The translations under genes were made by a program, and so were the position numbers. Shown here one piece after another: positions 8,763 to 16,705 of a stretch of DNA of 64,000 nt; positions within the stretch are counted from its first letter, which is position 1; the number at the start of each line of letters is the position of its first letter. Below the pieces are notes generated by a model. It searched no databases. It was given only the letters and a program-made list of their open reading frames with translations, and was not told where the DNA came from. The stretch comes from JAPOUP01 sp026708635. Lineage in GTDB: Bacteria; Pseudomonadota; Alphaproteobacteria; Rhodobacterales; Rhodobacteraceae. Location: contig OZ241336.1 of assembly GCA_965200115.1 (NCBI GenBank), positions 3,286,001 through 3,350,000 of the forward strand, written 5' to 3'.

Positions 8763-10200
8763 ATGCTCAGCGAATCAGCACTGATCGGGGGATGGGGCCG
8801 TTGAAAAGTCGGGGGCGGATTCCCGTTGAGAAACCGTCCCTTGCCTCCCGCCGCCCACCACGGCCTCAGGGTCGCCAGGGGACCGCCGGACATGACCGTC
8901 GCGCGCTTCGTCACGCTCGCCGGCGGGCTGGCCGGCTTCCACCCCTCGAAGCGCCAGCCGCTGCCCGGCACGCGGAAGCTATGGGAAGAGATCAGGTTCC
9001 TGTCCGGCGCCGTCATCGCCATCCAGGCCATGCGGGACTGGGAAGGAAACGGAACGGAGGGAAAGGACACGGAGTCAAGTGTGATAGATTGATAGGGCGC
9101 GGACGGGACCGGGCGAACGACGGACACGGTCCCGAACGGCTGGAACGTGTCGCGGTTCCCGAGGCGCTGGTGGACGTCGAGGAGGAGCGGGGCCCGGTCA
9201 GCGCCATGGTGGACGACCTGCGCGCGGCGCTGATGGCCGCGCTCCCGGACTTCGGGCGGCATCCCGGCTACGACGGCAAGGCGATCGGGAGCCACTCGAC
9301 CGGTGTCGGGGACCGGAAGACCGGCACGACGTCCGATCCGGACGCCGACTGGGGGAGGCACGGGACGTCAGGGGTCGGCCGCGACGGCAGGCTCTGGACG
9401 AAGGTGACGTCCTGGTTCGGCTACAGGCTTCACGTGATCGCCGACACGCGGCACGGGATCCCGGTCGCGGCGTCGCTGACGCGGGCCTCGGCGTCGGAGG
9501 TGAGGGAACTGAAGCGCATGGCCTCCGGGCTGATGGAAAGGGATCCGGCCCTGGCGGAGCGCTGCTCCGAGTTCACCGCCGACCGGGGCCTGGACAGCGG
9601 GCCGCCGAGGCCGCGCTCTGGGACCGGTGGCGGATCCGGCCCCTGATCGACACCCGCCTCATGTGGCGCGCGGAAAGAGACGAGCCGGGGCACGACCCGT
9701 CCCGGACGGTCACCCGCCCGCTCGACCCGGACCGGGCGGACACGATGGTCCACAGCGGGCGAGGCGAGCCGTTCCGCGTCTGCCCGGAGACCGGCGAGCG
9801 GCGGAACATGGCTTTCGAAGGCTCCGGGCGCGACCGCGGGACGCTGAAGTACCGCTGCCCCGCCGCCGCGCGCGGGTTCGACCGCGCGGGCCGCGCCGCC
9901 TGCCGCCGCATGGGAGGCGGCGGGGCCGGGGCCTACGGACGGGTCGTGCGGATTCCGCTGGCGACGGCGGACCGCCGGATCTTCACGCCGACGCCTTGGG
10001 GAAGCCCGTCCCGGCAGCGCGGCTACAGCCGCAGGAGCGCGCTGGAGCGCATCAACTCCCGCATTGACCGCGTGTACGGCATGGAGAGCCACTTCGTCCG
10101 AGGTCGGGGAAGGATGGAACTTCGCCGCGACCTAGTCGTCGCGGTGATGATGGCGACTGCGCTTGGACACGTCCGGGCCGGACGTCCGGAGATGATGCGC
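8763..10200 (+). mobile_element. Degenerate insertion sequence with frameshifted DDE transposase
   Basis: A transposase can be pieced together from three frames. The N-terminal part lies at about 8826-9092 (FVTLAGGLAGFHPS, KLWEEIRFLSGAVIAI). The central part lies at about 9095-9646 (YDGKAIGSHSTG, DADWGRHGTSG, WFGYRLHVIADTRHGIPVAA, LTRASASEVRELKRM). The C-terminal part lies at about 9661-10200 (TLKYRCPAAA, ERINSRIDRVYGMESHFVRG). The order matches DDE transposases of the IS4/IS1182 type. At least two frameshifts make it inactive. It interrupts pgpA copy 1. I could not define terminal inverted repeats or a target duplication; the right boundary is approximate. Confidence 0.75.
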
Positions 10201-10471
10201 TCCCTTGTCAGGGGGCCCGACCCGAGGCCGCCTGAGACCCGAACCCGAAAGCCCGGAAACCGTGCCGGACCCGACGCCGGGCGCCCCGGCACGCCCGGGA
10301 TTCCGTTCGGGACGGCTCTCGCGACGCGGAGGTCCGCTTCCGGGCACCGGAACGGCCGGTCGGGCCGGGATTCCGATGCGCGGATCACTTTGGCAGCCGC
10401 CGGGGCCGACCGCTGACACCGCCGGCACCGTCAAAAAACGCTGCAGCGCAAACGCCTCTTCATGAATTTCC
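10201..10471. other. Spacer between the broken IS and the second secreted-protein gene
   Basis: About 270 GC-rich bases with no gene that I recognise. The right end carries GCGCAAACGCC, also present upstream of the first paralogue, so part of this stretch is duplicated 5' flank. Confidence 0.4.
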
Positions 10472-10500
10472 TTGACACCGCTCCCCTCTAGGTGTAACAT
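10472..10500 (+). promoter_or_regulatory. Candidate sigma-70-type promoter of the second Calx-beta-like gene
   Basis: TTGACA (10472-10477) and TAACAT (10495-10500) are separated by 17 bases, 39 bases before the ATG. It matches the arrangement in front of the paralogue at 7265. Confidence 0.55.
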
Positions 10501-10539
10501 TTCCGTCAGCATTCGATTCCGACACGGAAGGACCCTCCC

Positions 10540-11082
10540 ATGAAACCGACCCGCCTGACCCCGCTCGCCGCCGCCGCCGTGACCCTCCTCCTGCTCAGCC
10601 CTGCCGGTGCTTGGATCCAGCATTACTATCACACCACACCGGCACCGGCCGCAGAGCCCGCATCCTCTGGCGCCATCACCGCCACCAGCCCGTCGGCCTA
10701 TGAGGGCAGGGACCTCACCTTTACCTTCACAAGCGCTGTCCTGCTGGCACAGCGGGTCTGCTACAAGTACACAACCCATGACGGCACGGCCAGCGCGCAG
10801 AGTTTCGGGGTGCACCCGGACTATGACGAAGTCACCGGCACCCTGTGCTTTCGCGGGACGGGGCCGGCCGAGACACCGGTGGTCGTGACCACCTATCGTG
10901 ACTCGGTCTGTGAGCATGACGAGACCGTCCAGATCCGCGTGTGGGAGCCCTCCACCAAGAACGTGCGCAACGGGGTCTGGGTGGCGCTCGGCCACCAGTC
11001 GCACTGGCCCTATGAAATCATGGCTACCGGCACCATCCGGCAGCACGAAACAGGCTGCCAGGCCCAGCAGTTCGGGGAGTAG
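10540..11082 (+). CDS. Secreted Calx-beta-like protein (intact paralogue)
   Basis: 180-aa exported protein of unknown function. The N-terminus MKPTRLTPLAAAAVTLLLL ending near SPAGA is a signal peptide. The mature part has AYEGRDLTFTFTS, a YTTHDGTASAQS segment, DYDEVTGTLCFRG, VVVTTYRDSVCEHDETVQIRV and a C-terminus CQAQQFGE. The pattern (E-G-x-x-L-T-F, D-Y-x-x-x-x-G-T-L-x-F, D-E-T-x-x-I-x-V) is that of a Calx-beta fold; four or more cysteines suggest disulfides. GGAAGGA lies about 8 bases before the ATG. Unlike the paralogue at 7265 there is no C tract. A convergent cinA follows after a terminator. Cell-surface or adhesion function is inference only. Confidence 0.75.
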   Translation: MKPTRLTPLAAAAVTLLLLSPAGAWIQHYYHTTPAPAAEPASSGAITATSPSAYEGRDLTFTFTSAVLLAQRVCYKYTTHDGTASAQSFGVHPDYDEVTGTLCFRGTGPAETPVVVTTYRDSVCEHDETVQIRVWEPSTKNVRNGVWVALGHQSHWPYEIMATGTIRQHETGCQAQQFGE

Positions 11083-11187
11083 GGCCGGCCCGCGTTTCCG
11101 CCATCGCGTCGCGCTGACCCGAGCGATGCGGACCGCCCTTGACCGGGACGGGCCGGGGCGCTGGGACCCGCGAACGCTGAATGTCAC

Positions 11188-11212
11188 GGGGCGGCCTTCG
11201 GGCCGCCCCTTT
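11188..11212 (+). terminator. Rho-independent terminator (copy 2)
   Basis: Same 9-bp GGGGCGGCC/GGCCGCCCC stem with TTCG loop as at 7914, between the convergent secreted-protein gene and cinA. Confidence 0.8.
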
Positions 11213-11297
11213 CCGCGACCGGTCCGGATTTCGCGGGGAAACACCGCGGCGCGTCGTGCCCGCGCGGATCGTTCTTCAGGGAAAGGATGTCCCGGTT

Positions 11298-11768
11298 TCA
11301 GGACTGCGCATCTATCAGCAGCTCCAGCGCACGCTCAACAGCCAATTGCCTTACGGCGTCCCGTCCCAAGGCTCCGAACTCCATGGTTAGGGTCTTGACT
11401 GACCGGGACGCCCAGGCAATCCCGAAGCAGACCCGTCCCTCAGGCTTGCGGTCGCTGCCGCCGGGGCCCGCGACTCCGGTTATGGAAACGGCGACGGTCG
11501 CCCGCGACCGCTCGATCGCGCCCTCGGCCATCTCGTGCGCCACTTCCTCGCTGACCGCTCCGTAGGTCGCGAGCGTCTTCGCTCTCACGCCAAGCATCTC
11601 GCGTTTCGCGTCATTGGAATAGACGACGAACCCTCGATCAAGAATGTCCGATGATCCCGGAACCGCGGTGATCGCTCCGGCGAGCAGTCCGCCCGTGCAG
11701 CTTTCCGCCGTCGCGAGGCGGGTGTCGGCCGCTCTGGCCCGGACGAGAAGCGTTTCCGCTCTTGTCAT
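11298..11768 (-). CDS. cinA: CinA C-terminal domain protein, nicotinamide-nucleotide amidase (copy 2)
   Basis: Identical 156-aa protein to the gene at 8024. Here it sits in its expected place: its ATG overlaps the stop of the intact pgpA by the ATGA arrangement, downstream of ispD-ispF-pgpA on the minus strand. The ispDF-pgpA-cinA order is common in alphaproteobacteria. The enzyme would recycle NMN to nicotinate mononucleotide in the cytoplasm. Motifs are AESCTGGLLAGAIT and GVAGPGGSDRKPEGRV. Confidence 0.9.
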   Translation of the reverse strand: MTRAETLLVRARAADTRLATAESCTGGLLAGAITAVPGSSDILDRGFVVYSNDAKREMLGVRAKTLATYGAVSEEVAHEMAEGAIERSRATVAVSITGVAGPGGSDRKPEGRVCFGIAWASRSVKTLTMEFGALGRDAVRQLAVERALELLIDAQS

Positions 11769-12259
11769 ATTGCCGGACCTCCGTGCCAAAACCATGCGAG
11801 CGCGGTGACGCAGGCCGCCGCAAGCAGGCCGGCGATAAGGTCGTCCAGCATCACTCCCAGCGCGTCACCGCGCCGGTCGGCCCGGCTCACCGGCCACGGT
11901 TTCCAGACATCGAATATCCGGAACAGCACGAACCCGGTGACCCAGCCCGGCCATGGAAACACCCATGGCTCCTCATCGCCGAGCCAGAGGCCCGCCGAAA
12001 GGGGAAGCAGGGCGACGAACATACCCGCGACCTCGTCGATGACGAATTCGCGTGGATCCACGTCATCGCCGTCGGAAGTCGCCGCGGCGACGGCCGTCCA
12101 GCCCGTCAGGGTTACCAGAAGCGTAGCGGCGAGCAGTGCCGGAAAACCGCCCAGACCGTGAATCACCCACGCAACGGGGATGGCGGCCGCGGAGCCCCAG
12201 GTTCCCGGCGCCCAGGGCAGGAGTCCTACCCCGAAGAATGTGGCCAGCGCTCTGCTCAT
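11765..12259 (-). CDS. pgpA: Phosphatidylglycerophosphatase A
   Basis: Membrane-bound phosphatase (164 aa) that dephosphorylates phosphatidylglycerol phosphate to phosphatidylglycerol. Motifs typical of PgpA are LLPWAPGTWGSAAAIP near the N-terminus, DPREFVIDEVAGMFVAL, FVLFRIFDVWKPWPV and GDALGVMLDDLIAGL. Several hydrophobic helices are present. Its start overlaps the ispF stop by 4 bases and its stop overlaps the cinA start, so the four genes ispD, ispF, pgpA and cinA probably form one transcript. Length is normal for the family. Confidence 0.9.
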   Translation of the reverse strand: MSRALATFFGVGLLPWAPGTWGSAAAIPVAWVIHGLGGFPALLAATLLVTLTGWTAVAAATSDGDDVDPREFVIDEVAGMFVALLPLSAGLWLGDEEPWVFPWPGWVTGFVLFRIFDVWKPWPVSRADRRGDALGVMLDDLIAGLLAAACVTALAWFWHGGPAI

Positions 12260-12735
12260 TCCGACGCGAGTGTCGCGGTCGCGATCGCGGCGATGCCTTC
12301 CCTGCGGCCGGTAAATCCAAGCCGTTCCGTTGTCGTGGCTTTCACCGAAACCCTATCCCGCGTAACCCCGGCAAGCTGCGCGATGTTGCCGGCCATTGCG
12401 GCGGCGTGTGGCGCGATTTTGGGACTTTCGCAGATCAGAGTGAGATCGACGTTCATTACCCGGAAGCCGCGCTCGGCCGCGAGGTTGAGCGCGTGCTTAA
12501 GGAACACCCGGCTGTCCGCATCTTTCCATCTGGCGTCGCCCGGTGGGAAGTGCCGACCTATGTCGCCCATTGCCAGAGCGCCGAATATGGCGTCGGTCAC
12601 GGCGTGCAGACCGACATCGGCGTCCGAATGTCCGGCCAGACCGCGGTCGTACGGTATCGCCACTCCGCACAGCAACACATGATCACCCTCTCCGAAAGCA
12701 TGAACGTCAAACCCGTTTCCAACGCGAATTTCCAT
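12256..12735 (-). CDS. ispF: 2-C-methyl-D-erythritol 2,4-cyclodiphosphate synthase
   Basis: MEP-pathway enzyme (159 aa) that forms the cyclodiphosphate during isoprenoid synthesis. The zinc-binding DVHAF near residue 9, GHSDADVGLHAVTDAIFGAL and the substrate loop GDIGRHFPPGD are visible. It is usually trimeric in the cytoplasm. It is a separate gene, not fused to IspD as in many alphaproteobacteria; the ATG lies 2 bp after the ispD stop, so the pair remains coupled. Confidence 0.93.
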   Translation of the reverse strand: MEIRVGNGFDVHAFGEGDHVLLCGVAIPYDRGLAGHSDADVGLHAVTDAIFGALAMGDIGRHFPPGDARWKDADSRVFLKHALNLAAERGFRVMNVDLTLICESPKIAPHAAAMAGNIAQLAGVTRDRVSVKATTTERLGFTGRREGIAAIATATLASE

Positions 12736-12736
12736 C

Positions 12737-13405
12737 CTAATCCTCCAACCCTAACGCCGCTTCGGCCCTTTTGAAATCCTCGGCATGGGTGATCTTGAGG
12801 TTGCGCTCGTCGCCGGGCACCAGCGCCACGCGGACGCCCGCGGAACGCGCCACCTCCACGTCGTCCGCGGCGTCACCAGGGTGGTTTCTGTGGGCGTCCA
12901 GTATTTCGTTGAAGCGGAATCCCTGTGGCGTCTGGGCCCGATAGAGACCGGTCCGCTCCAGCGCTCCGGAGACGATTCCCCCGGTTCCGCGCAGCAGCGC
13001 GTCAGTCAACTCAAGCGCCGGCGTGGCGCCGACGGAGGTGTCCAGCGCCGCCAATACGTCATTGATGATCCGTTGCGTGACCAACGGCCGCGCCGCGTCG
13101 TGGATGAGTACCTTCGATATGTCCCTCTTAACGAGCGCTTCCAGACCCGCCCGTACCGACGCGGTCCTTGTGCTGCCACCCGGAACGGCCTCGAGAAAGG
13201 GAAAATCCGTCGCCCGCGCCATATCGTCGGGATGCAGCACGAGTAAGATGGTGTCCACGCCGGCCGCGCGTTGGAAAACGTCGACGGTCCAGTCCACGAC
13301 GCGTTTCCCCCCCAGCGCCCGCCACTGTTTGGGTACGTCTCCGCCGACGCGCATGCCCCGGCCGGCCGCGACGATTACGGCGGCGTTTGTACCCGAACCA
13401 TTCAT
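12737..13405 (-). CDS. ispD: 2-C-methyl-D-erythritol 4-phosphate cytidylyltransferase
   Basis: MEP-pathway enzyme (222 aa) that transfers CMP to methylerythritol phosphate. The nucleotide-binding start AVIVAAGRGMRVGGDVPKQW and the catalytic-region motif LIHDAARPLV are visible. The ATG at 13405 was chosen because GAGGCGG lies 4-10 bases before it and the protein then begins MNGSGTNAAVIVAAGRG; the longer open frame upstream lacks family similarity. First gene of the ispD-ispF-pgpA-cinA run. Confidence 0.9.
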   Translation of the reverse strand: MNGSGTNAAVIVAAGRGMRVGGDVPKQWRALGGKRVVDWTVDVFQRAAGVDTILLVLHPDDMARATDFPFLEAVPGGSTRTASVRAGLEALVKRDISKVLIHDAARPLVTQRIINDVLAALDTSVGATPALELTDALLRGTGGIVSGALERTGLYRAQTPQGFRFNEILDAHRNHPGDAADDVEVARSAGVRVALVPGDERNLKITHAEDFKRAEAALGLED

Positions 13406-14220
13406 GCCGCCTCTATAGATTGGGTCTATGGTGGAGACAATGCGCTCCGCCATTTCTGAAAGCGCTTGCGGGAAACGACGGTTCGCCCTCGACTCCAGCG
13501 GATGACCGGTTTGCCATTTGCCACACGGCGCGTTACGGCCATGGTGGTTGAATGGGATTGTGCGGATGGCGATCCAGATTATGGATGTGGGGCTCCCGGC
13601 ATCGCCGTTCATCCCGCCGGTCGTCTGGTTGGCCGGACGAGGAGGGACGCGGGTCGGAAGACACGCGTCGTCGCTGTCGATATGTGCCGTCGGAGCGGAC
13701 CCATGATGCCCGGACTGACGGTCGGCGCTCATATGCGTGATCCTGGCCACGGGAAAGCGTCAATGGAGGCGGTGGTGCGCGCGATGGGTATTTCGTTGAA
13801 TCCCGCGAAACGACCCGGCCGGAACGGAAAGCGTCGGAATCCGTCGAAACTGGCGCTCGGGGCCGGGAGTCCGGACACGGTCATGAACGCGGTCTATGGA
13901 CGTAACCGTGACCGGTTCCAGACGCTACGGTCAACCGTTATCGAAATCCGGCGCGCCGTCAGGTTTCCGGTCAACGCCGACAGCGTTCCGGTCGGCCGGG
14001 TTGCCCGGAGTGCCTCCCGACCGGTCGCTGGTCCATTCGACCGTTCCCGTCCAGGAATACTCCATGGTCCGCATCAAGCCGAAATCGCCGGAAAGGTGAC
14101 TGGCCGGCGTCACCGATGGCGCATGGATCGCACCGCGGCGATCGAGGATCCACGACGCACGGAGCGGACCGAACGCGGTCAGGGCCGGGGGCCGGATTCC
14201 TTGCCGGCCGCGCCCGCTGG
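13406..14220. other. Non-coding stretch between ispD and ntrB
   Basis: About 815 bases between divergent genes. Long open frames (for example 13466-14236 on the plus strand) are Arg/Pro-rich and show no family motif. In many alphaproteobacteria dusB sits just before ntrB; I could not find its motifs here, so it is missing or has decayed beyond recognition. The promoter of the ntr operon should lie in this stretch, but none stands out. Confidence 0.45.
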
Positions 14221-15300
14221 ATGGACCACCGCATGATAACGCTGGGCGATTCTATCTGGGCATCCCTGCCGGTGCCGGCGTTAATCATGGATTCGGATGA
14301 TTTGATAAGGGATATCAACCCCCCGGCCGAGCAGTTCCTGAACGCCTCCGCCCGCACGATGTGCGGGGAGCGGGTGAATGAACGGCTGTCCATTGACGCG
14401 CCGCTTGAATCCGCCTTCTCCCGGGTCCGTGGCGGTCTGTCACCGATATTCATCGGAGCGGTTGGCGTTACGGCAGGCGGTTCCGCGGCTATGTCCTGCG
14501 ATATCCGAGTCGCTCCCCTATCCGGAAATCCAGGTCATCTCCTGCTTATGATCGAACCGCGGCCGGCCGCCGCCCGCCATGGAATGTCCCACTCGGTCTC
14601 GTCAGCGGCGAGATCGGCCATCGGAATGGCCGGGATGCTGGCGCATGAGATCAGGAACCCGCTTGCGGGCATCACCGGAGCGGCACAGCTTCTGTCCATG
14701 GAACTGGATCCGGATGACCGGGAACTCACCGACCTGATCGTGGGGGAGGCCCGCCGGATCGTCTCGCTACTGGAGAAGGTCGATCAGTTCGGGAAACTGG
14801 CGCCGCCCGAGCGTCGGGCGGTTAACGTGCACGATCTCCTTAACCGCGCCCGTAGGTCGGCGCAGGTGGGCATTGCCGCAGGGATGGGAATCGTCGAGGA
14901 TTATGACCCGTCGTTACCGCTTACCTACGTCGATGAGGATCAGTTTCTTCAGGTGCTCGCCAACCTTCTGCGCAACGCGGCCGAGGCCTCGGGCGGCGGG
15001 GGAGGGATAATCACGCTCCGGACATACTACGATCGTTCGTTGCGTCTCCGTCAAAGGGATGGCTCCGGCGGGGCACTGCCCCTGCAGGTCGAGATCATTG
15101 ACGATGGACCCGGAGTTCCTCCGGAAATCGAACATGATATCTTCGATCCGTTCGTCACCGGGCGCGCGAATGGCACCGGTCTTGGCCTCGCGCTGGCCAG
15201 TCGGATCATTTCGGAGCACGATGGCTGGATCTCTATGGATTCGATGCCCGGGCGAACCGTGTTCCGGATCTCGCTACCAGTGGCGCCGGGGGGGATATAG
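14221..15300 (+). CDS. ntrB: Nitrogen regulation sensor kinase NtrB
   Basis: Cytoplasmic histidine kinase (about 359 aa) that phosphorylates NtrC under nitrogen limitation and is normally controlled by PII. It has an N-terminal PAS domain (ASLPVPALIMDSDDLIRDIN), a phospho-acceptor H in GMLAHEIRNPLAGITGAAQL near residue 142, an N-box LANLLRNAAEAS, and G boxes EIIDDGPGVPPE and GTGLGLALASRIISEHDG. The start is uncertain: 14221 or 14233 give the usual N-terminus, and the open frame upstream looks spurious. It abuts ntrC directly (TAG followed by ATG). Confidence 0.88.
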   Translation: MDHRMITLGDSIWASLPVPALIMDSDDLIRDINPPAEQFLNASARTMCGERVNERLSIDAPLESAFSRVRGGLSPIFIGAVGVTAGGSAAMSCDIRVAPLSGNPGHLLLMIEPRPAAARHGMSHSVSSAARSAIGMAGMLAHEIRNPLAGITGAAQLLSMELDPDDRELTDLIVGEARRIVSLLEKVDQFGKLAPPERRAVNVHDLLNRARRSAQVGIAAGMGIVEDYDPSLPLTYVDEDQFLQVLANLLRNAAEASGGGGGIITLRTYYDRSLRLRQRDGSGGALPLQVEIIDDGPGVPPEIEHDIFDPFVTGRANGTGLGLALASRIISEHDGWISMDSMPGRTVFRISLPVAPGGI

Positions 15301-16674
15301 ATGGACGGCACTGTCCTTGTCGCCGACGACGACCGCACGATACGTACGGTGCTGACCCAGGCCCTGACCCGGGCGGGATGTCGGGTTCACGCGACTTCGA
15401 GCATGGCCACACTCATGCGCTGGATCGATGAGGGAAAGGGCGATTTGGTGATCACGGACGTGATCATGCCCGACGGAAGTGGCTTGGAGGCGCTTACGGG
15501 TATCACCGAACGTCGGCCCGGCCTGCCCGTTATAGTGATTTCCGCGCAGAGTACGATCAGGACGGCCATCGAGGCGGCCGAAAGGGATGCGTATGACTAC
15601 CTGCCCAAGCCGTTCGACCTGCCGGATTTGATGGCCCGTTCCGCCCGCGCACTGACGGTCCAGCGCAGGCTCTCGAATCCGCCCCTCTCTGACGGCAATC
15701 CCGGTGACGGCCTGTCGGATGACCTCCCGCTGGTCGGGCGCTCGGCCGCGATGCAGGCGCTCTACCGGCGCGTCGCCCGTGTGACGAATACCGACCTGTC
15801 AGTGCTCGTCACTGGGGAATCAGGTTCCGGTAAGCAGCTTGTCGCCCGTGCCGTCCACGATTATTCGGACCGAAGGGCCCATTCATTCATCGTGGCGTCT
15901 CAGTTGGATCTCGCGGATCCGGGCGGTATGGTGGCGCTTTTCGAGCGCGCCGGACGCGGGACCGTCCTGCTGGACGAGGTGGGCGATCTCGACGAAACCA
16001 CCCAGGCCCGGCTGGTGCGGGTTCTTGACGGGCTCGGGCAAGGCGCGGCGCGGGTGATCGCCACAAGTCAGACGCCTCTCGCCACCGCGCCGGAGGGGAG
16101 CGACTTCAGACAGGATCTCTATTACCGCGTCAGTGGCGTGACCGTCTCGATTCCCCCTTTGCGCGACCGGCCCGACGACATTCCGCTTCTCGTGGAGCAT
16201 TTTCTCGCCAATGCGAGACGCGATGGCCTGCCGCGACGCCGGTTCACCCCCGACGCCATGGAAACCCTATGCGCCTATTCGTGGCCCGGAAACGTGCGGC
16301 AGCTCGAGAACGCCACACGGCATATCGCCGTCGCCGCGGTCGGAGAGGAGGTCACCGGCCAGGAGGTGGACGTGGTGCTCGACGGACAGCCGGGCAGGGA
16401 GCCGCCGGAGGGAAACGCCCACGCCAGCGTGGAACCCGTGGTCGCCGCGCACCTCAGGCGCCATTTCGATCTACATGCCGGCGCGTTGCCGAAGCCGGGC
16501 CTGTATCAGCGTGTCCTGCGCGAAATCGAAAGGCCGCTCATCGAGATCGCGCTCGACGCGACCAACGGGAATCAGGCCAGATGCGCCGAGGTTCTGGGAA
16601 TCAACCGGAATACCCTCCGCAAAAAGATCGTCGATCTCGATATCCGCGTAACACGCGGCCGCAAATTGATGTAG
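15301..16674 (+). CDS. ntrC: NtrC-type response regulator lacking the GAFTGA loop
   Basis: 457 aa with a receiver domain (DDD near residues 9-11, phospho-acceptor D53 in ITDVIMPDGSG, K in LPKPF), an AAA+ ATPase (Walker A GESGSGKQLVARAVH, Walker B TVLLDEVGDL, arginine-finger region DFRQDLYYRV, PWSGNVRQ-like SWPGNVRQLENA) and a C-terminal Fis HTH (GNQARCAEVLGINRNTLRKK). Between FIVASQLDL and GRGTVLLDE about 14 residues are missing, including the ELFGHEKGAFTGA segment that contacts sigma-54. The same loss is known for Rhodobacter capsulatus NtrC, which works with sigma-70 polymerase. I infer the same here. Confidence 0.92.
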   Translation: MDGTVLVADDDRTIRTVLTQALTRAGCRVHATSSMATLMRWIDEGKGDLVITDVIMPDGSGLEALTGITERRPGLPVIVISAQSTIRTAIEAAERDAYDYLPKPFDLPDLMARSARALTVQRRLSNPPLSDGNPGDGLSDDLPLVGRSAAMQALYRRVARVTNTDLSVLVTGESGSGKQLVARAVHDYSDRRAHSFIVASQLDLADPGGMVALFERAGRGTVLLDEVGDLDETTQARLVRVLDGLGQGAARVIATSQTPLATAPEGSDFRQDLYYRVSGVTVSIPPLRDRPDDIPLLVEHFLANARRDGLPRRRFTPDAMETLCAYSWPGNVRQLENATRHIAVAAVGEEVTGQEVDVVLDGQPGREPPEGNAHASVEPVVAAHLRRHFDLHAGALPKPGLYQRVLREIERPLIEIALDATNGNQARCAEVLGINRNTLRKKIVDLDIRVTRGRKLM

Positions 16675-16705
16675 CCGGTGGCACGGGCTTGGCGGGGGCG
16701 CGGCA

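Larger units (their letters stand above)
11055..12036 (+). repeat. 982-bp direct repeat, copy 2
   Basis: Partner of 7781-8762. In this copy the sequence runs on into an intact pgpA, so it appears to be the parental chromosomal arrangement. Confidence 0.85.

Noticed and set aside
13466..14236. 256-codon plus-strand frame before ntrB, considered as a decayed dusB
   Set aside because: None of the DusB motifs (FMN-binding, catalytic Cys) can be read; composition is Arg/Pro-rich as in GC-rich non-coding DNA.
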